DNA of 64,000 nt from SAR92 clade bacterium H455 (GCA_024802545.1 CP103416.1:620001-684000), one strand, 5' to 3'; counted from the stretch's first letter, positions 1-11,200 are shown. Numbers and translations: made by a program. Notes: generated by a model from the letters alone, not told the origin.

Positions 1-612
1 GGTGTTCATGACTTCACGAACTGAGGTGCTAGGGCTTGAGGTGAGCATTTTACTCAGGGGCAATGTCCCCAAAAAGGTGTCATTGCGACTGACCACAAAC
101 AGGTTGTCAGTGATATCTGGAAGTTCTTCGAAGCGACGCAGATAGCGCAGCACTACGTCGACGGTAATATCTGGGCGCACCGTGATAACCTCGGTGTCCA
201 TTAGTCCACCGGCGGTGTCTTCGTTGTAAGTAAGTACTGACTCTACTCTAAGCCTGTCCTGTACCGACATGGCTTTTAGGACTTCGGGGATAACTCGATC
301 GGGTAGCTGCTGCAGAATATCGACTATATCGTCGACGTCGAGACCTTCAGTGATCGAGGCAACTTCCGCGCCATCCATCTGGTTGAGGAATTCGAGCTGA
401 ATATCGTCGGAGAGCTCTTGCAGTACTTCACCGGATATCTCGGGATCAACTATCTCCCAGAGTATATTGCGCAGACGCGGCGGTGCGGTTTCCAGCTGGT
501 GTGCAATATCTGGCGGCGAGAGATTGTTGAGTATATGTCGCACCTGATTCAGGGTGCCGGTATCTATGGCGCTGCCGAGCCGGGCCAAAAGGCTGTTATC
601 GTTATTATTCAT
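1..612 (-). CDS. mgtE: MgtE-type magnesium transporter, N-terminal part (cut by window edge)
   Basis: The minus-strand frame opens at an ATG at 610-612 and runs off the window start, so only about 204 N-terminal residues are visible. They match the cytoplasmic MgtE N domain (superhelical repeats with segments such as LNNLSPPDIAHQLE and ILQQLPDRV), followed by the start of the CBS pair (YNEDTAGGLMDTEVITV, then VSRNDTFLGTLPL). In MgtE these domains sense Mg2+ and gate the membrane pore, which lies outside the window. The next gene upstream on the same strand is ptsO, after a 117-bp gap. The identification rests on the NEDTAGGLM motif and domain order. Confidence 0.88.
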   Translation of the reverse strand, partial: MNNNDNSLLARLGSAIDTGTLNQVRHILNNLSPPDIAHQLETAPPRLRNILWEIVDPEISGEVLQELSDDIQLEFLNQMDGAEVASITEGLDVDDIVDILQQLPDRVIPEVLKAMSVQDRLRVESVLTYNEDTAGGLMDTEVITVRPDITVDVVLRYLRRFEELPDITDNLFVVSRNDTFLGTLPLSKMLTSSPSTSVREVMNT

Positions 613-729
613 ACGTAGCTCCCTTGGCTGGGCTGAACCAGTTCAGCGCTGGTATTCTAACCAGCTAACCGAAATATCGGTAGTTTTAACTGATAAGCCA
701 GTGCAAACAATGGTCAACGGCGGGGCAGA

Positions 730-999
730 TTACTCATCTTCGCCAAAGTAGTCTGCCAGTAGTTCGCTGATGGCGGCCTGTGCTTCCTGCTCATCTTCAC
801 CATCGAATTCAAAGGCCAGGCTGGTGCCTTTGCTGGCGGCCATGAGCATCAGCGACATAACGCTTTTTGCGTCCACTAATGGCTCTTGTTTACCAGTGCG
901 GATAGTGCAACCGAAGCGCCCGGCGGTACTCGCCAGTTTGGTCGCTGCCCTGGCGTGAAGGCCGAGTTTATTGATGATATCGAGTTGGCAGTGAATCAA
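730..999 (-). CDS. ptsO: Nitrogen-PTS phosphocarrier NPr (HPr family)
   Basis: This 89-residue HPr-fold protein has the phosphorylatable histidine in GLHARAA (His15) and the conserved Ser46 region DAKSVMSLM. NPr carries phosphate between EI-Ntr and PtsN in the regulatory nitrogen PTS, which does not transport sugar. Its ATG overlaps the end of rapZ by 4 bp, and the rpoN-hpf-ptsN-rapZ-ptsO order is the standard proteobacterial one. That order separates it from the sugar-PTS HPr. Confidence 0.93.
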   Translation of the reverse strand: MIHCQLDIINKLGLHARAATKLASTAGRFGCTIRTGKQEPLVDAKSVMSLMLMAASKGTSLAFEFDGEDEQEAQAAISELLADYFGEDE

Positions 1000-1856
1000 G
1001 GTGAGAGCTCTTTGTGGGTTACCTGAACAAATGGATGCACACCGGAGAAGTGCTCGTGCAATCTATTTGCCAGATAAACAGATCTATGCTGTCCACCGGT
1101 ACAGCCTATGGATATGGTCAGATAGCTGCGATTGTTGCCCTGAAACTGGGGAATCCAGCGGGTTAAAAAGCCAATAATATCCGCTAGCATTGAGGCTATT
1201 TCAACCTGACTTTCGAGAAATTCGATCACCTCAGGATCTTCGCCGGTCTTGCTTTTAAGCTGCGCTTTCCAATAGGGGTTGGGTAGGCAGCGCACGTCGA
1301 AAACAAAATCCGAGTCTGATGGGACGCGGTTCTTAAATCCGAATGACTCAAACAGTATCGACATATGCTGGGGCTGTTTAGGCACAATGGTGTTTTTAAT
1401 CAGGTCGCGCAATTGATGCAGTGTCAGCCGTGAAGTGTCGACAGAGCGGTCAGCGATCTCTGAGATCGGGCTGAGTATTGCCTTTTCCAGTTTAATAGCT
1501 TCTTTTAGGCCTATAGCATCAGTGCTCAATGGGTGACGACGACGAGTCTCACTGTAGCGGCGCAGCAGGTCTGAGCGATGCGCATAGAGGAAGATGACAT
1601 CGACATCGACGCCCTCTCTTTCAATCGACTGTAGGATATCAGGGATTTTATTTAGATCACCCACTAGATTGCGTGCATCTATGCCTACGGCGACATTTAA
1701 ATCCTGATGGTTACTGTTTTCGTTGAGCTGACCAATTAAATGCTCAAGTAATGTGGCAGGCAGATTATCAATACAGGTAAAGCCAACATCCTCGAGAATA
1801 TTCAGTGCTGAGGTTTTGCCGGACCCAGAGTGGCCACTAATGATGACTAGACGCAT
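996..1856 (-). CDS. rapZ: RNase adapter protein RapZ
   Basis: The protein is a P-loop ATPase/RNA-binding adapter of 286 residues, with Walker A GHSGSGKT at residues 8-15 and the C-terminal CTGGQHRSV motif of the family. In E. coli RapZ delivers the sRNA GlmZ to RNase E to control glmS and amino-sugar supply; the role here is inferred by homology. An upstream in-frame ATG at 1916 would add 20 residues and overlap ptsN. The start at 1856 gives MRLVIISGHSG, the normal family N-terminus, and lies 2 bp after the ptsN stop. It overlaps ptsO by 4 bp. Confidence 0.93.
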   Translation of the reverse strand: MRLVIISGHSGSGKTSALNILEDVGFTCIDNLPATLLEHLIGQLNENSNHQDLNVAVGIDARNLVGDLNKIPDILQSIEREGVDVDVIFLYAHRSDLLRRYSETRRRHPLSTDAIGLKEAIKLEKAILSPISEIADRSVDTSRLTLHQLRDLIKNTIVPKQPQHMSILFESFGFKNRVPSDSDFVFDVRCLPNPYWKAQLKSKTGEDPEVIEFLESQVEIASMLADIIGFLTRWIPQFQGNNRSYLTISIGCTGGQHRSVYLANRLHEHFSGVHPFVQVTHKELSP

Positions 1857-1858
1857 AT

Positions 1859-2326
1859 TTAAGCTGCGCGCTCTAGTTGCAGTGCCGTGTTGTAGAGTTC
1901 TTCGCTGCTGCTGCACTGGCGCAGGGACATACGTGAGCTGTCATCTTGCATAATCGCGGCAACTCTTGCCAGAGTGGCAAGATGCTCTTCGTTTTGCTCT
2001 TCAGGAACAATTAGAGCGAAAATTAAGTCTACAGGTTGGTCATCCAGAGCGCCAAAGTCGATGGCTTGGTCCAGTTTGATCAGACAGCCGTGAATGCGGT
2101 TGAAGCCGGCCACACGGCAGTGGGGAATGGCGACGCCTTCACCAATGCCAGTGCTGCCTAGCCGCTCACGGGCGACCAGGTTGTGAAACAAACTTTCAGC
2201 CTGGTCGCCATCGCCGCCAAGCTGCTCGGTGACGAAGGTCGAAAGATTCTCCAGAACGCGTTTTTTGCTGCCGCCAGGAATACCGCACTGGGTCAATTGT
2301 TGAGTGAGTATGTTCTCGATTTTCAT
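1859..2326 (-). CDS. ptsN: Nitrogen regulatory IIA protein (EIIA-Ntr)
   Basis: This 155-residue PTS EIIA type-2 (fructose/mannitol-like) domain has the phospho-acceptor His69 in GVAIPHCRV. PtsN is the terminal acceptor of the EI-Ntr/NPr relay and regulates potassium handling and other processes by protein contacts. It sits between hpf (8-bp gap) and rapZ (2-bp gap), as in other gammaproteobacteria, so it is very likely co-transcribed with rpoN. Confidence 0.94.
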   Translation of the reverse strand: MKIENILTQQLTQCGIPGGSKKRVLENLSTFVTEQLGGDGDQAESLFHNLVARERLGSTGIGEGVAIPHCRVAGFNRIHGCLIKLDQAIDFGALDDQPVDLIFALIVPEEQNEEHLATLARVAAIMQDDSSRMSLRQCSSSEELYNTALQLERAA

Positions 2327-2334
2327 GGACGGGT

Positions 2335-2622
2335 TTAACGGCCTCGGTGCTTCTCTTTGTATTTAATCAGCTGACGATCGAGTTTGTCAGTCAGTGAGTC
2401 AATCGCAGCATACAGGTCTTCGTGCTGAGAGTTGGCGAATAATTCTGCTCCACTGACATGGACTGTCGCTTCTGCGTTCTGGGATAGTTTCTCGACGGTT
2501 AGGATAACCGAAGTGCTAGTGATTTGTTCGTAGTGTCGTTCGAGTTTGGCAAATTTGTTGTTAACGTACTCTCTTATTGCCTCGGTGATTTCCAGGTGAT
2601 GTCCGCTAATGGTTAATTGCAT
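2335..2622 (-). CDS. hpf: Ribosome hibernation-promoting factor (short HPF/YfiA family)
   Basis: The protein has 95 residues and begins MQLTISGHHLEIT, typical of the short HPF form without the C-terminal dimerisation extension. It ends in a basic tail (KYKEKHRGR). HPF binds the 30S decoding region and stabilises inactive 100S ribosomes. It follows rpoN by 23 bp. A purine-rich stretch (complement of actcctttttt) just upstream of its ATG acts as the ribosome binding site. Confidence 0.93.
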   Translation of the reverse strand: MQLTISGHHLEITEAIREYVNNKFAKLERHYEQITSTSVILTVEKLSQNAEATVHVSGAELFANSQHEDLYAAIDSLTDKLDRQLIKYKEKHRGR

Positions 2623-2645
2623 TCAGTACTCCTTTTTTCACTTGA

Positions 2646-4115
2646 TTAAAATCTTTTGCGCTGACTCGAGGATGGGATACCTAGGCTCTCTCTGTATTTT
2701 GCCACTGTTCTCCGTGCGACTTGTATGCCTTGTTGTTCTAGCAGGGAAGTCAGTTTGCTATCGCTGAGTGGTTTCGCCGGTAGTTCTGCCCCGATCAGTT
2801 GTTTAAGAATAGCGCAAACTGCTGTCGATGAACACTCCCCGCCGCCAGCTGTACTCACATGACTTGAAAAGAAATATTTAAGCTCGAATATACCTTGAGG
2901 CGTGGCCAAATATTTACTTGTGGTAACCCGAGAAATAGTTGACTCATGGAGTTCCAGCTTGCTGGCAATATCGGATAGCACCATAGGCTTCATGGCGACT
3001 GGACCGTGATCAAGGAAGCCTCGCTGCAGCTCGACTATAGTCATGGCTACGCGCATCAAGGTTTCATTGCGGCTTTCAATGCTGCGTAAAAACCAACGTG
3101 CTTCGGCAAGGTTATCTTTTAAAAACTGATTTTGATCGCTGCTGTCTGAGCGCTTTATCAACGATAAGTAGGAGTCATTGATACGCAGTCGCGGCATATT
3201 GCTGTCATTGAGTTTGACTCTCCAGCGACCTTTAATTTTTTCAACGTAGGCGTCTGGGACTATATATTCAACGTCATTGCTACTTAGAGATTCTCCTGGA
3301 CGGGGATTTAAACTGCGCACCAGTTGCAGGGCACCCTGCAGTTCGTCAGGCTCGAGTCCGGATTTTTTGCCTAGGCGAGCGCTGTCCACCGAGGCGATAT
3401 CCTGTAAAAAACCCTCCACAAGATGTTTGGCGGATTGCAAATGTTCAGTCTCTGGGGACAGCTGGTTGAGCTGTATTGTCAAACACTCGCGAATACTGCG
3501 GGCAAATACACCTGGGGGATCAAACTGCTGTAGTCGATGGAGTACTGCAACCAGCTCGTCTTCATGGAGTTGGTCTTCAATATCATCGTAGTGAATATGC
3601 GCGGTAATATCACTGAGCTCGGCAGAGAGAAACCCGGAGCTGTCGATGGAGTCGATAAATGCGCTGGCGATTTCTCTGTCGCGATCGGAAAAAGGTGTCA
3701 GGTTAAGTTGCCATTCGAGATGCCCCTGGAAGGATTCAGTAACCTGATAGACCTGCTCGAGATTAACTTCACCACCACTACTAGCAGCTGTGGTGGGCGG
3801 ACTGTAGACATCGTCCCAGTTGGCGTCTACCGGCACATCCTTGGGTATTTCATCATTCCATTCATACTCGGGATTTTGCTCACTATTGCGTTCAGCTTCG
3901 GCGACCTGATTGCTCTCGCTAGTGTTCCGATCGGCGTCTTGGCCAGTGGACTCAGGTATATCCTCGTCCATCTCGAGCAGGGGATTGCTGTAGAGTTGCT
4001 CAATCATCTCCTGGCGCAAATCCAGCGTCGACAACTGCAAAAGACGGATAGCCTGCTGCAACTGAGGAGTCATCGTCAGTTGTTGACTGATCTTAAGCTG
4101 GAGACCTTGGCGCAT
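2646..4115 (-). CDS. rpoN: RNA polymerase sigma-54 factor
   Basis: This 489-residue protein has the three sigma-54 parts. The first is a glutamine/leucine-rich activator-interacting N-terminus (LKISQQLTMTPQLQQAIRLL). An acidic linker follows at about residues 50-110, then the core-binding and HTH regions. The RpoN box is visible near the end as ARRTVAKYRESLGI. It directs transcription from -24/-12 promoters with AAA+ activators. It lies downstream of lptB with a 172-bp gap that may carry its own promoter; I could not identify one with confidence. Confidence 0.95.
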   Translation of the reverse strand: MRQGLQLKISQQLTMTPQLQQAIRLLQLSTLDLRQEMIEQLYSNPLLEMDEDIPESTGQDADRNTSESNQVAEAERNSEQNPEYEWNDEIPKDVPVDANWDDVYSPPTTAASSGGEVNLEQVYQVTESFQGHLEWQLNLTPFSDRDREIASAFIDSIDSSGFLSAELSDITAHIHYDDIEDQLHEDELVAVLHRLQQFDPPGVFARSIRECLTIQLNQLSPETEHLQSAKHLVEGFLQDIASVDSARLGKKSGLEPDELQGALQLVRSLNPRPGESLSSNDVEYIVPDAYVEKIKGRWRVKLNDSNMPRLRINDSYLSLIKRSDSSDQNQFLKDNLAEARWFLRSIESRNETLMRVAMTIVELQRGFLDHGPVAMKPMVLSDIASKLELHESTISRVTTSKYLATPQGIFELKYFFSSHVSTAGGGECSSTAVCAILKQLIGAELPAKPLSDSKLTSLLEQQGIQVARRTVAKYRESLGIPSSSQRKRF

Positions 4116-4287
4116 AGGGGAATCTATTTTTGTATAGAAGTCTGCAAGTTTAGTGCCAATTCTATGCTGCTTGCAATGGACTATTTGCTTGAGAGATTGA
4201 TTTGGATGCTTTATTGAGCAGTTGATGCGCTCAATCTGACACGTTTAAGGTGGGTTATTATTCTCTCTAGAGTAGATCCAAAAAGAT

Positions 4288-5013
4288 CTACAGCGTAAAG
4301 TTTTCACCCAGATAGGTTTTGCGTACCTGAGTGTCGTTGAGTATGTCACTAGTTGTTCCCTCCGCGATCACATGGCCCTCGCCAATGATATAGGCATGCT
4401 CGCAGATATCCAGAGTTTCACGGACATTGTGATCGGTAATCAAAACGCCAATGCCGCTGTCTCGAAGATGCCGAATAATTTGTTTGATATCAGTAACCGA
4501 GATTGGATCGACCCCTGCAAAGGGCTCGTCGAGGAGAATAAACTGTGGGTCTGCAGCCAGTGCTCTAGCGATTTCAACACGTCGTCGCTCGCCGCCGGAC
4601 AGGCTCATACCTTGATTTTTAGCCAGGTGGGAGACGTGAAACTCGCGCATTAGTTCGTCCGCCCGCTCTTTGCGCTGCTTGCGGTTGAGCTCTTTGCGGG
4701 TTTCCAGAATAGCTAAAATATTGTCTTCGACGCTGAGTTTGCGAAATACCGAGGGCTCCTGAGGCAGGTAGCCTAGTCCGCGGCGGGCCCGGCCATGCAT
4801 GGGAAGGGCAGTTATATCGTCGCCATCAATGGTGATCGAACCCCTGTCTTGTGCCACTAGGCCAATAATCATGTAAAAACAGGTGGTCTTACCGGCACCA
4901 TTGGGCCCCAGCAGGCCGACAATCTCTCCCTGTTTGACGCTGATGGAAACATCTTTGACCACCGGACGTTTACCGTAGGCCTTGGCCAGATTGCGCGCTT
5001 GTAAAGTAGCCAT
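4288..5013 (-). CDS. lptB: LPS export ABC transporter ATPase LptB
   Basis: The 241-residue cytoplasmic ABC ATPase has Walker [10 protein letters not shown], signature LSGGERRR, Walker B FILLDEPF and the switch histidine in LITDHNV. LptB powers LptFGC extraction of lipopolysaccharide from the inner membrane. Its start overlaps the lptA stop by one base, consistent with translational coupling. The sequence around its stop codon (4269-4291) contains a GTAGATC/GATCTAC hairpin without a T tract. Confidence 0.96.
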   Translation of the reverse strand: MATLQARNLAKAYGKRPVVKDVSISVKQGEIVGLLGPNGAGKTTCFYMIIGLVAQDRGSITIDGDDITALPMHGRARRGLGYLPQEPSVFRKLSVEDNILAILETRKELNRKQRKERADELMREFHVSHLAKNQGMSLSGGERRRVEIARALAADPQFILLDEPFAGVDPISVTDIKQIIRHLRDSGIGVLITDHNVRETLDICEHAYIIGEGHVIAEGTTSDILNDTQVRKTYLGENFTL

Positions 5014-5597
5014 CAGGGTTTGGTCTCCGGGACAGTAGAATCGCTCTGTAGAGCAGAGGCTGGAATAACTAATTGAATACGTTTCTGCGCACCCTGGTTA
5101 GCGCCTTTGGCTTTCCAGGTTTGCTTGTCGATGTCGTAGTCAATTGAATCACCTTTAATAATAGTGCCATCCCGGGTCAGCATCGCATTCTGTTTTAATG
5201 CGAGTTTGTTGGTGGCTGGCAGGTAGTCGATACGGTCGGCGCGAGCAATCATTGTGGCTGTTTCAAGTGCGGGTTTTTGCTGGTAACTGGCGGGCTTTCC
5301 GGTGCACTCAATGCGACTGATTTTACTGTTGTCGACGTGCAATGTTATCTCATCAGCTTCGATCAGCACGCTACCCTGACTGATCACCACATTGCCACGA
5401 TAGACTGTGCGGCCGGTTTTTTCATTGCGCTCGGCGTAGTCAGATTCAATAGAGATAGGCTGCCGGCGATCATCGGGGAGAGCTATGCATGGCGCGGCTA
5501 GCAAACTGCTCAGCATTACTAGCAGAGCGGCTCGACACCAAAGATAAGGCTGTAACAGATAAGTCTGTGACGAATAAGAAAGCTTAGCGAGGATCAT
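5013..5597 (-). CDS. lptA: Periplasmic LPS transport protein LptA
   Basis: The 194-residue product has an N-terminal hydrophobic signal ([16 protein letters not shown]) and an OstA/LptA beta-jellyroll domain ([19 protein letters not shown], then ADRIDYLP). LptA polymerises into the periplasmic bridge carrying LPS from LptC to LptD. It overlaps lptC upstream by 14 bp and lptB downstream by 1 bp. Several ATGs are possible; the one given keeps about 20 residues before the hydrophobic core, so the true start could be slightly internal. Confidence 0.93.
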   Translation of the reverse strand: MILAKLSYSSQTYLLQPYLWCRAALLVMLSSLLAAPCIALPDDRRQPISIESDYAERNEKTGRTVYRGNVVISQGSVLIEADEITLHVDNSKISRIECTGKPASYQQKPALETATMIARADRIDYLPATNKLALKQNAMLTRDGTIIKGDSIDYDIDKQTWKAKGANQGAQKRIQLVIPASALQSDSTVPETKP

Positions 5598-6147
5598 GAG
5601 TTACCTTGACTTTGGATTGGATGGCAAAGGTTTCGTTGACCAGATCAATTTTGAGTCCGGTGCCAGAGGCTTTGCCCTGCTCTGAAAGTAAATTAAATGG
5701 CTGATCAGTGGTGGCGATGCTGCTGTCGACGAAATAGCTTAAACGCTCGGTGGTCAATGTTGTCACATCCTCCTCAGTGGTTATCTGTGCCAGTACATCA
5801 CCCTGCAGGTCGAGTCTGCCACTGGCGTTGTCAAGAAGTCCGCTGTCGGCAGTCAGGGCTATAGGCTGTGATGCATCGCCCTGAGCCAAAAAACGGGGTT
5901 GCTGCACCTTGACCGTCGACTCGCCCTGAAAGAATTCGATGCGCGGTGAGCTAAGACTGAATTGCTCGCCGCCCAGTTCGGAAAAGCGGCGGCTGATGAC
6001 GGCGGTCATATAGCTGTCTGCCTGAGGATTTTTATCCATCTGGCTACTGGTTTGGCGCAGGAATGCTTCTGGAGGCGAGTCCCAAATAAGTACAAACCCG
6101 CCGATCATAAACGCTAGAAAAACAGCCAGCAGCGCCTGTCGAATCAT
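5584..6147 (-). CDS. lptC: LPS export protein LptC
   Basis: The protein has 187 residues, with one N-terminal membrane anchor (ALLAVFLAFMIGGFVLI) followed by a periplasmic LptC jellyroll. An upstream in-frame ATG at 6249 would start deep inside kdsC. The ATG at 6147 overlaps the kdsC stop by 4 bp, the usual coupling. LptC receives LPS from LptFG and passes it to LptA. Sequence conservation is low in this family, so position in the kdsC-lptC-lptA order is an important part of the identification. Confidence 0.92.
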   Translation of the reverse strand: MIRQALLAVFLAFMIGGFVLIWDSPPEAFLRQTSSQMDKNPQADSYMTAVISRRFSELGGEQFSLSSPRIEFFQGESTVKVQQPRFLAQGDASQPIALTADSGLLDNASGRLDLQGDVLAQITTEEDVTTLTTERLSYFVDSSIATTDQPFNLLSEQGKASGTGLKIDLVNETFAIQSKVKVTHDPR

Positions 6148-6692
6148 TGATAAGCCGCCAGTGCATGGTCTAGTTTGCCCTGGGCCGCGAGGATCATTTC
6201 CGCAGCTTCGCGAACCGCACCATTGCCTCCACAGCGGCTGGTCTGCCACTTGGCCTTGGCGGCCACAGCTGCGTTGCCATTGGCAACAGTGATACCCAGG
6301 CCAACTCGATTGATTACTGCGAGATCCGGTAGATCATCGCCAATAAAGGCGATTTGATGCAGTTCTACAGACATATTTTCCAGCAGTTCATTGAGCGCAG
6401 TGAGTTTATCTTCGCGTCCTTGAACTACCGGTTCCATGCCCAGTTCATCGGCGCGACGCTGCAGCAGTGCTGAGACCCGCCCAGTGATAATGCCCACCTC
6501 AACGCCGCCGCGCTGGAGTAATTTGATCCCCAGACCGTCTTGAATATCAAACGCTTTGAGCTCTTCGCCATTGTTGCCGTAGTAGAGGCGCCCATCGGTG
6601 AGCACACCGTCCACATCTACGAGCAATAACTTGATCTGTTTTGCGGCTTCGATTACTGCCCTATCTGTCGAGCTATTTATAGCGTTCTCCAT
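6144..6692 (-). CDS. kdsC: 3-deoxy-D-manno-octulosonate 8-phosphate phosphatase
   Basis: This 182-residue HAD-family phosphatase has the catalytic motif DVDGVLTDG near residue 26 and a late GDDLPDLAV motif (HAD motif III). It lacks a cap domain, as expected for tetrameric KdsC. It converts Kdo-8-phosphate to Kdo for the LPS inner core. Its ATG overlaps the kdsD stop by 1 bp, and the two enzymes act in the same pathway. Confidence 0.95.
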   Translation of the reverse strand: MENAINSSTDRAVIEAAKQIKLLLVDVDGVLTDGRLYYGNNGEELKAFDIQDGLGIKLLQRGGVEVGIITGRVSALLQRRADELGMEPVVQGREDKLTALNELLENMSVELHQIAFIGDDLPDLAVINRVGLGITVANGNAAVAAKAKWQTSRCGGNGAVREAAEMILAAQGKLDHALAAYQ

Positions 6693-7663
6693 CAGATGAC
6701 TCCCGCGCGCAAAATGTCATGCATATGCAGAACGCCGATAGGCGATTGATTTTCATTCTCTACAATCAGAGCGGTAATAGAACCGTCTTCCATTATTTTA
6801 AGCGCTTGAGCGGCGAGAATTTCACCACTGATAGTCTTGGGATTAGGCGACATCACATCGGCCATGGTGACATTATTGATATCCACCTTGGCATCCACTA
6901 TCCGACGCAAATCACCGTCGGTAAAAACGCCGAGTAATTTATTCTCATCGCTGACCACGGTGGTCATGCCAAACCCTTTTTCTGTCATCACCAGCAGCGC
7001 TTGATGCAATGGTTCTGTGGCCAGAACGCGTGGCACCTCAACATCTTTGTGCATAATATCTGTCACTCGTAACAGAAGCTTGCGGCCTAGTGCGCCACCG
7101 GGGTGGGAGAAAGCAAAGTCTTCGGCGGTAAAACCACGGGATTCAAGCAGGGCTATAGCCAGAGCATCGCCCATGGCCAGTGTCACTGTGGTGCTGGTAG
7201 TTGGCGCCAGATTCAGTGGGCAGGCTTCGCTGGCGACACTGACATCGAGGTTGGCCAGCGCAGCTTGGGACAGGACGGATTCGGGATCGCCGGTCATGCT
7301 GATCATGGGAATGCCTAGGCGCTTGATCAGTGGCAGAATGGTAATCACTTCCGCGGTGCTGCCGGAATTTGAAATCACAATCACCACATCGCTTTTAGTG
7401 ATCATGCCAAGATCGCCATGGCTGGCTTCCCCCGGGTGGACAAAAAACGACGGTGTACCTGTGCTGGCGAGAGTCGCCGCAATCTTATTGCCAATATGGC
7501 CTGACTTGCCCATGCCTGTGACTATTACCCGGCCCTCGCAGGCGAGCATAGTCTCGCAGGCAGTGACAAAGCTGTGGTCTAGGCGATGTTGCAGCTCGGC
7601 AACCGCATCGGCTTCCATTTTGATGGTGCGCTGTGCCGAAGAAATAAAGTTTGTCGCAGTCAT
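6692..7663 (-). CDS. kdsD: D-arabinose 5-phosphate isomerase
   Basis: The 323-residue protein combines an N-terminal SIS sugar isomerase domain (VTGMGKSGHIGNKIAAT, SNSGSTAEV) with a C-terminal CBS pair (from about residue 205: ITDIMHKDVEVP and VMSPNPKTI). It isomerises ribulose-5-phosphate to arabinose-5-phosphate, the first step of Kdo synthesis. It heads the kdsD-kdsC-lptC-lptA-lptB cluster. The antiporter gene lies 84 bp upstream on the same strand. Confidence 0.95.
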   Translation of the reverse strand: MTATNFISSAQRTIKMEADAVAELQHRLDHSFVTACETMLACEGRVIVTGMGKSGHIGNKIAATLASTGTPSFFVHPGEASHGDLGMITKSDVVIVISNSGSTAEVITILPLIKRLGIPMISMTGDPESVLSQAALANLDVSVASEACPLNLAPTTSTTVTLAMGDALAIALLESRGFTAEDFAFSHPGGALGRKLLLRVTDIMHKDVEVPRVLATEPLHQALLVMTEKGFGMTTVVSDENKLLGVFTDGDLRRIVDAKVDINNVTMADVMSPNPKTISGEILAAQALKIMEDGSITALIVENENQSPIGVLHMHDILRAGVI

Positions 7664-7747
7664 AGGTCGGTCGCTTGGCTTAGGTTAATTGGAATGCGTT
7701 GCTCGGCATTATAGTGGCAAATGCACGGGCGGAGAACTGCGGCCTAA

Positions 7748-8740
7748 CTAGGTGCCGACAATGGCCGGCCAGAGTACAACGTAATAGCCTATATAACCTG
7801 CGATTAGAATGGCGCCGAGATATCGCGAAAGCACTGCGGGCAAGCCGTTGCGCGCGGCTTTATTGAGGGCCAGGGCAACCATAGCGATAAGCAGCAGGGT
7901 CATGATTGCAAGGCTGATAAAGTCGCGGTTAAACACCTCTGGTGAAATCGCCATTGGCGAAATAATACCAGCGGCGGGCATCACTAACATTAGATTAAAC
8001 AGATTTGAGCCGAAGACGTTACCTATGGCGATATCATGATGACCGCGCATGGCGCTGACTACCGATGCCGCTAGCTCAGGCAGGCTGGTGCCTATGGCGA
8101 CGACGGTAAGACCAACGATCAGTTCGCTAACACCCATGGATTGAGCAATAATTTTGGCGCTCCACACAGTCACTTCAGCACTGGCCAAGAGTACCGCCAG
8201 TCCGATGATGAACCACAGCATGGCTGCGCCCATGGTGATATCGGGAATATCTTCGCCTACCGCAACTTCTTCAGGGCTGATATGGGTCTTCTTGTATTTA
8301 ATGGCGATATACACCAGTGGAAAGATCAGACCGGCCAAAATCGCGCTCTCAACTCGGCCCAGATAGTCATCATAGAGGCAGAATCCGGCGATTGCGGTGA
8401 TCACTAAAAGCACCAGGCCTTCCTGGGTGAGTAGATGTTTTTGCACCGGTGTCGGGGCAATTAGCAGAGTTACGCCGAGTACCAAGCCAATGTTGGCCAT
8501 GTTAGAGCCCAGGGCATTGCCCACTGCCAGTTCTGCAGCGTTGCTGAGAGCGGCATTTACCGATACCAGAACCTCTGGCGCTGAGGTGCCAATCGACACC
8601 ACTGTAAGGCCAATAATCAGCGGTGAAATACCAAAATTTCTCGCTGCGCCAGCACTGCCTTCAACAAACCGGTCGGCTCCCCATAGGAGTCCAAGAACGC
8701 CGATCATTAGGCCTAAAATCGGTATTAACATTGCGCTCAT
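7748..8740 (-). CDS. Calcium/sodium antiporter (CaCA family, YrbG-like)
   Basis: This is a 330-residue inner-membrane protein with about ten hydrophobic helices and two inverted alpha repeats. The repeats carry GTSAPEVLVS and GTSLPELAAS, the ion-binding motifs of the Ca2+/cation exchanger superfamily. E. coli YrbG occupies the same position upstream of kdsD. The substrate (Ca2+/Na+) is inferred from the family. It is divergent from mlaC across a 170-bp gap. Confidence 0.9.
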   Translation of the reverse strand: MSAMLIPILGLMIGVLGLLWGADRFVEGSAGAARNFGISPLIIGLTVVSIGTSAPEVLVSVNAALSNAAELAVGNALGSNMANIGLVLGVTLLIAPTPVQKHLLTQEGLVLLVITAIAGFCLYDDYLGRVESAILAGLIFPLVYIAIKYKKTHISPEEVAVGEDIPDITMGAAMLWFIIGLAVLLASAEVTVWSAKIIAQSMGVSELIVGLTVVAIGTSLPELAASVVSAMRGHHDIAIGNVFGSNLFNLMLVMPAAGIISPMAISPEVFNRDFISLAIMTLLLIAMVALALNKAARNGLPAVLSRYLGAILIAGYIGYYVVLWPAIVGT

Positions 8741-8910
8741 AAATTCTCCAAATTACAGCCTTGGCGGCGGGTTCTATTTCTTCATAAGGTCGAGGATGTT
8801 ATAGTGCTGGGCCATTATTGTCAGCAAACTTACCGCAGAATATTGCATCGTTTTAAAACCATGCTTGCGTACAAGAGCCTTTGCTGTTGCTAGATCAGGA
8901 CGATTAAATT

Positions 8911-9552
8911 ATGAGTAATGTTTTTATGGCTGTTAAAAAATGGTTTTGCATGGGTTTACTGACCCTGGCTAGTGCGCTGGGAGTTGTTTCACTAACCATC
9001 GCTCAGGATAATGCCAGTGATCCATATCAGCAGATTGAACAGGTTACGGTTGAACTCTTAGAGACTATAGCCAAGCATAAAGATGCTTACCCTGAAAACG
9101 AAAAAGCTTATTTCAATAGTTTAGAGGGGTTGCTCCTTGGTCGTATTGATTTTGCCTTTATCGCGCGCAATGTAATGGGGAATTATTACAAACAAGCCAC
9201 CCCTGAGCAGCGTGCGCGCTTCGCGGCGACGTTTCGCAGCGGCCTGGTTGAAACCTATGGTCGCGGTCTGATCGGTTATGAAAATCAAGAAATTGTGCTG
9301 GTTAACGTGGGCCAAGTGGCCGAAGGGCAGCGTCGCCTGACGGTAAAGCAGGAAATTCGCAGTGCCGAGACGGTCTACCCGCTGGAGTACAGCATGGCAC
9401 GGAAAAAGACCGGTCAGTGGATGGTGGTCAATGTGGTGATTAACGGCATTAACTTGGGCAAAACCTTTCGCAACCAATTTGTTCAATCGGCCCAGCGCGC
9501 CGGTGGTGATCTAGAGCAAGTTATCAATGGCTGGTCATCCAAGAGTCTGTAA
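8911..9552 (+). CDS. mlaC: Phospholipid-binding periplasmic protein MlaC
   Basis: The 213-residue protein has an N-terminal signal peptide (hydrophobic stretch MGLLTLASALGVVSLTIA, cleavage near AQD) and an MlaC/Ttg2D domain (IDFAFIARNVMGNYYKQATPEQ; YSMARKKTGQWMVVNVVING). MlaC shuttles phospholipids between the outer-membrane MlaA complex and the inner-membrane MlaFEDB transporter. AGGA at 8897-8900 supports the 8911 ATG. It is odd that mlaF, mlaE, mlaD and mlaB are all absent around it; in E. coli and Pseudomonas they flank this gene. Its partner transporter must be elsewhere or missing. Confidence 0.92.
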   Translation: MSNVFMAVKKWFCMGLLTLASALGVVSLTIAQDNASDPYQQIEQVTVELLETIAKHKDAYPENEKAYFNSLEGLLLGRIDFAFIARNVMGNYYKQATPEQRARFAATFRSGLVETYGRGLIGYENQEIVLVNVGQVAEGQRRLTVKQEIRSAETVYPLEYSMARKKTGQWMVVNVVINGINLGKTFRNQFVQSAQRAGGDLEQVINGWSSKSL

Positions 9553-9629
9553 ATGAGAGCCTTTAAATGAGGGCCTGTGAATTCAATTCGCGCACCAATG
9601 CGGTGTGCGCGACGACAAAAGAGTGAGTT

Positions 9630-11182
<1,553 letters not shown>

Positions 11183-11200
11183 CGCAGCGCATTGTGGTAG

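Noticed and set aside
4269-4291. Terminator at the lptB end
   Set aside because: The GTAGATC/GATCTAC hairpin overlaps the lptB stop and has no T tract on the minus strand.
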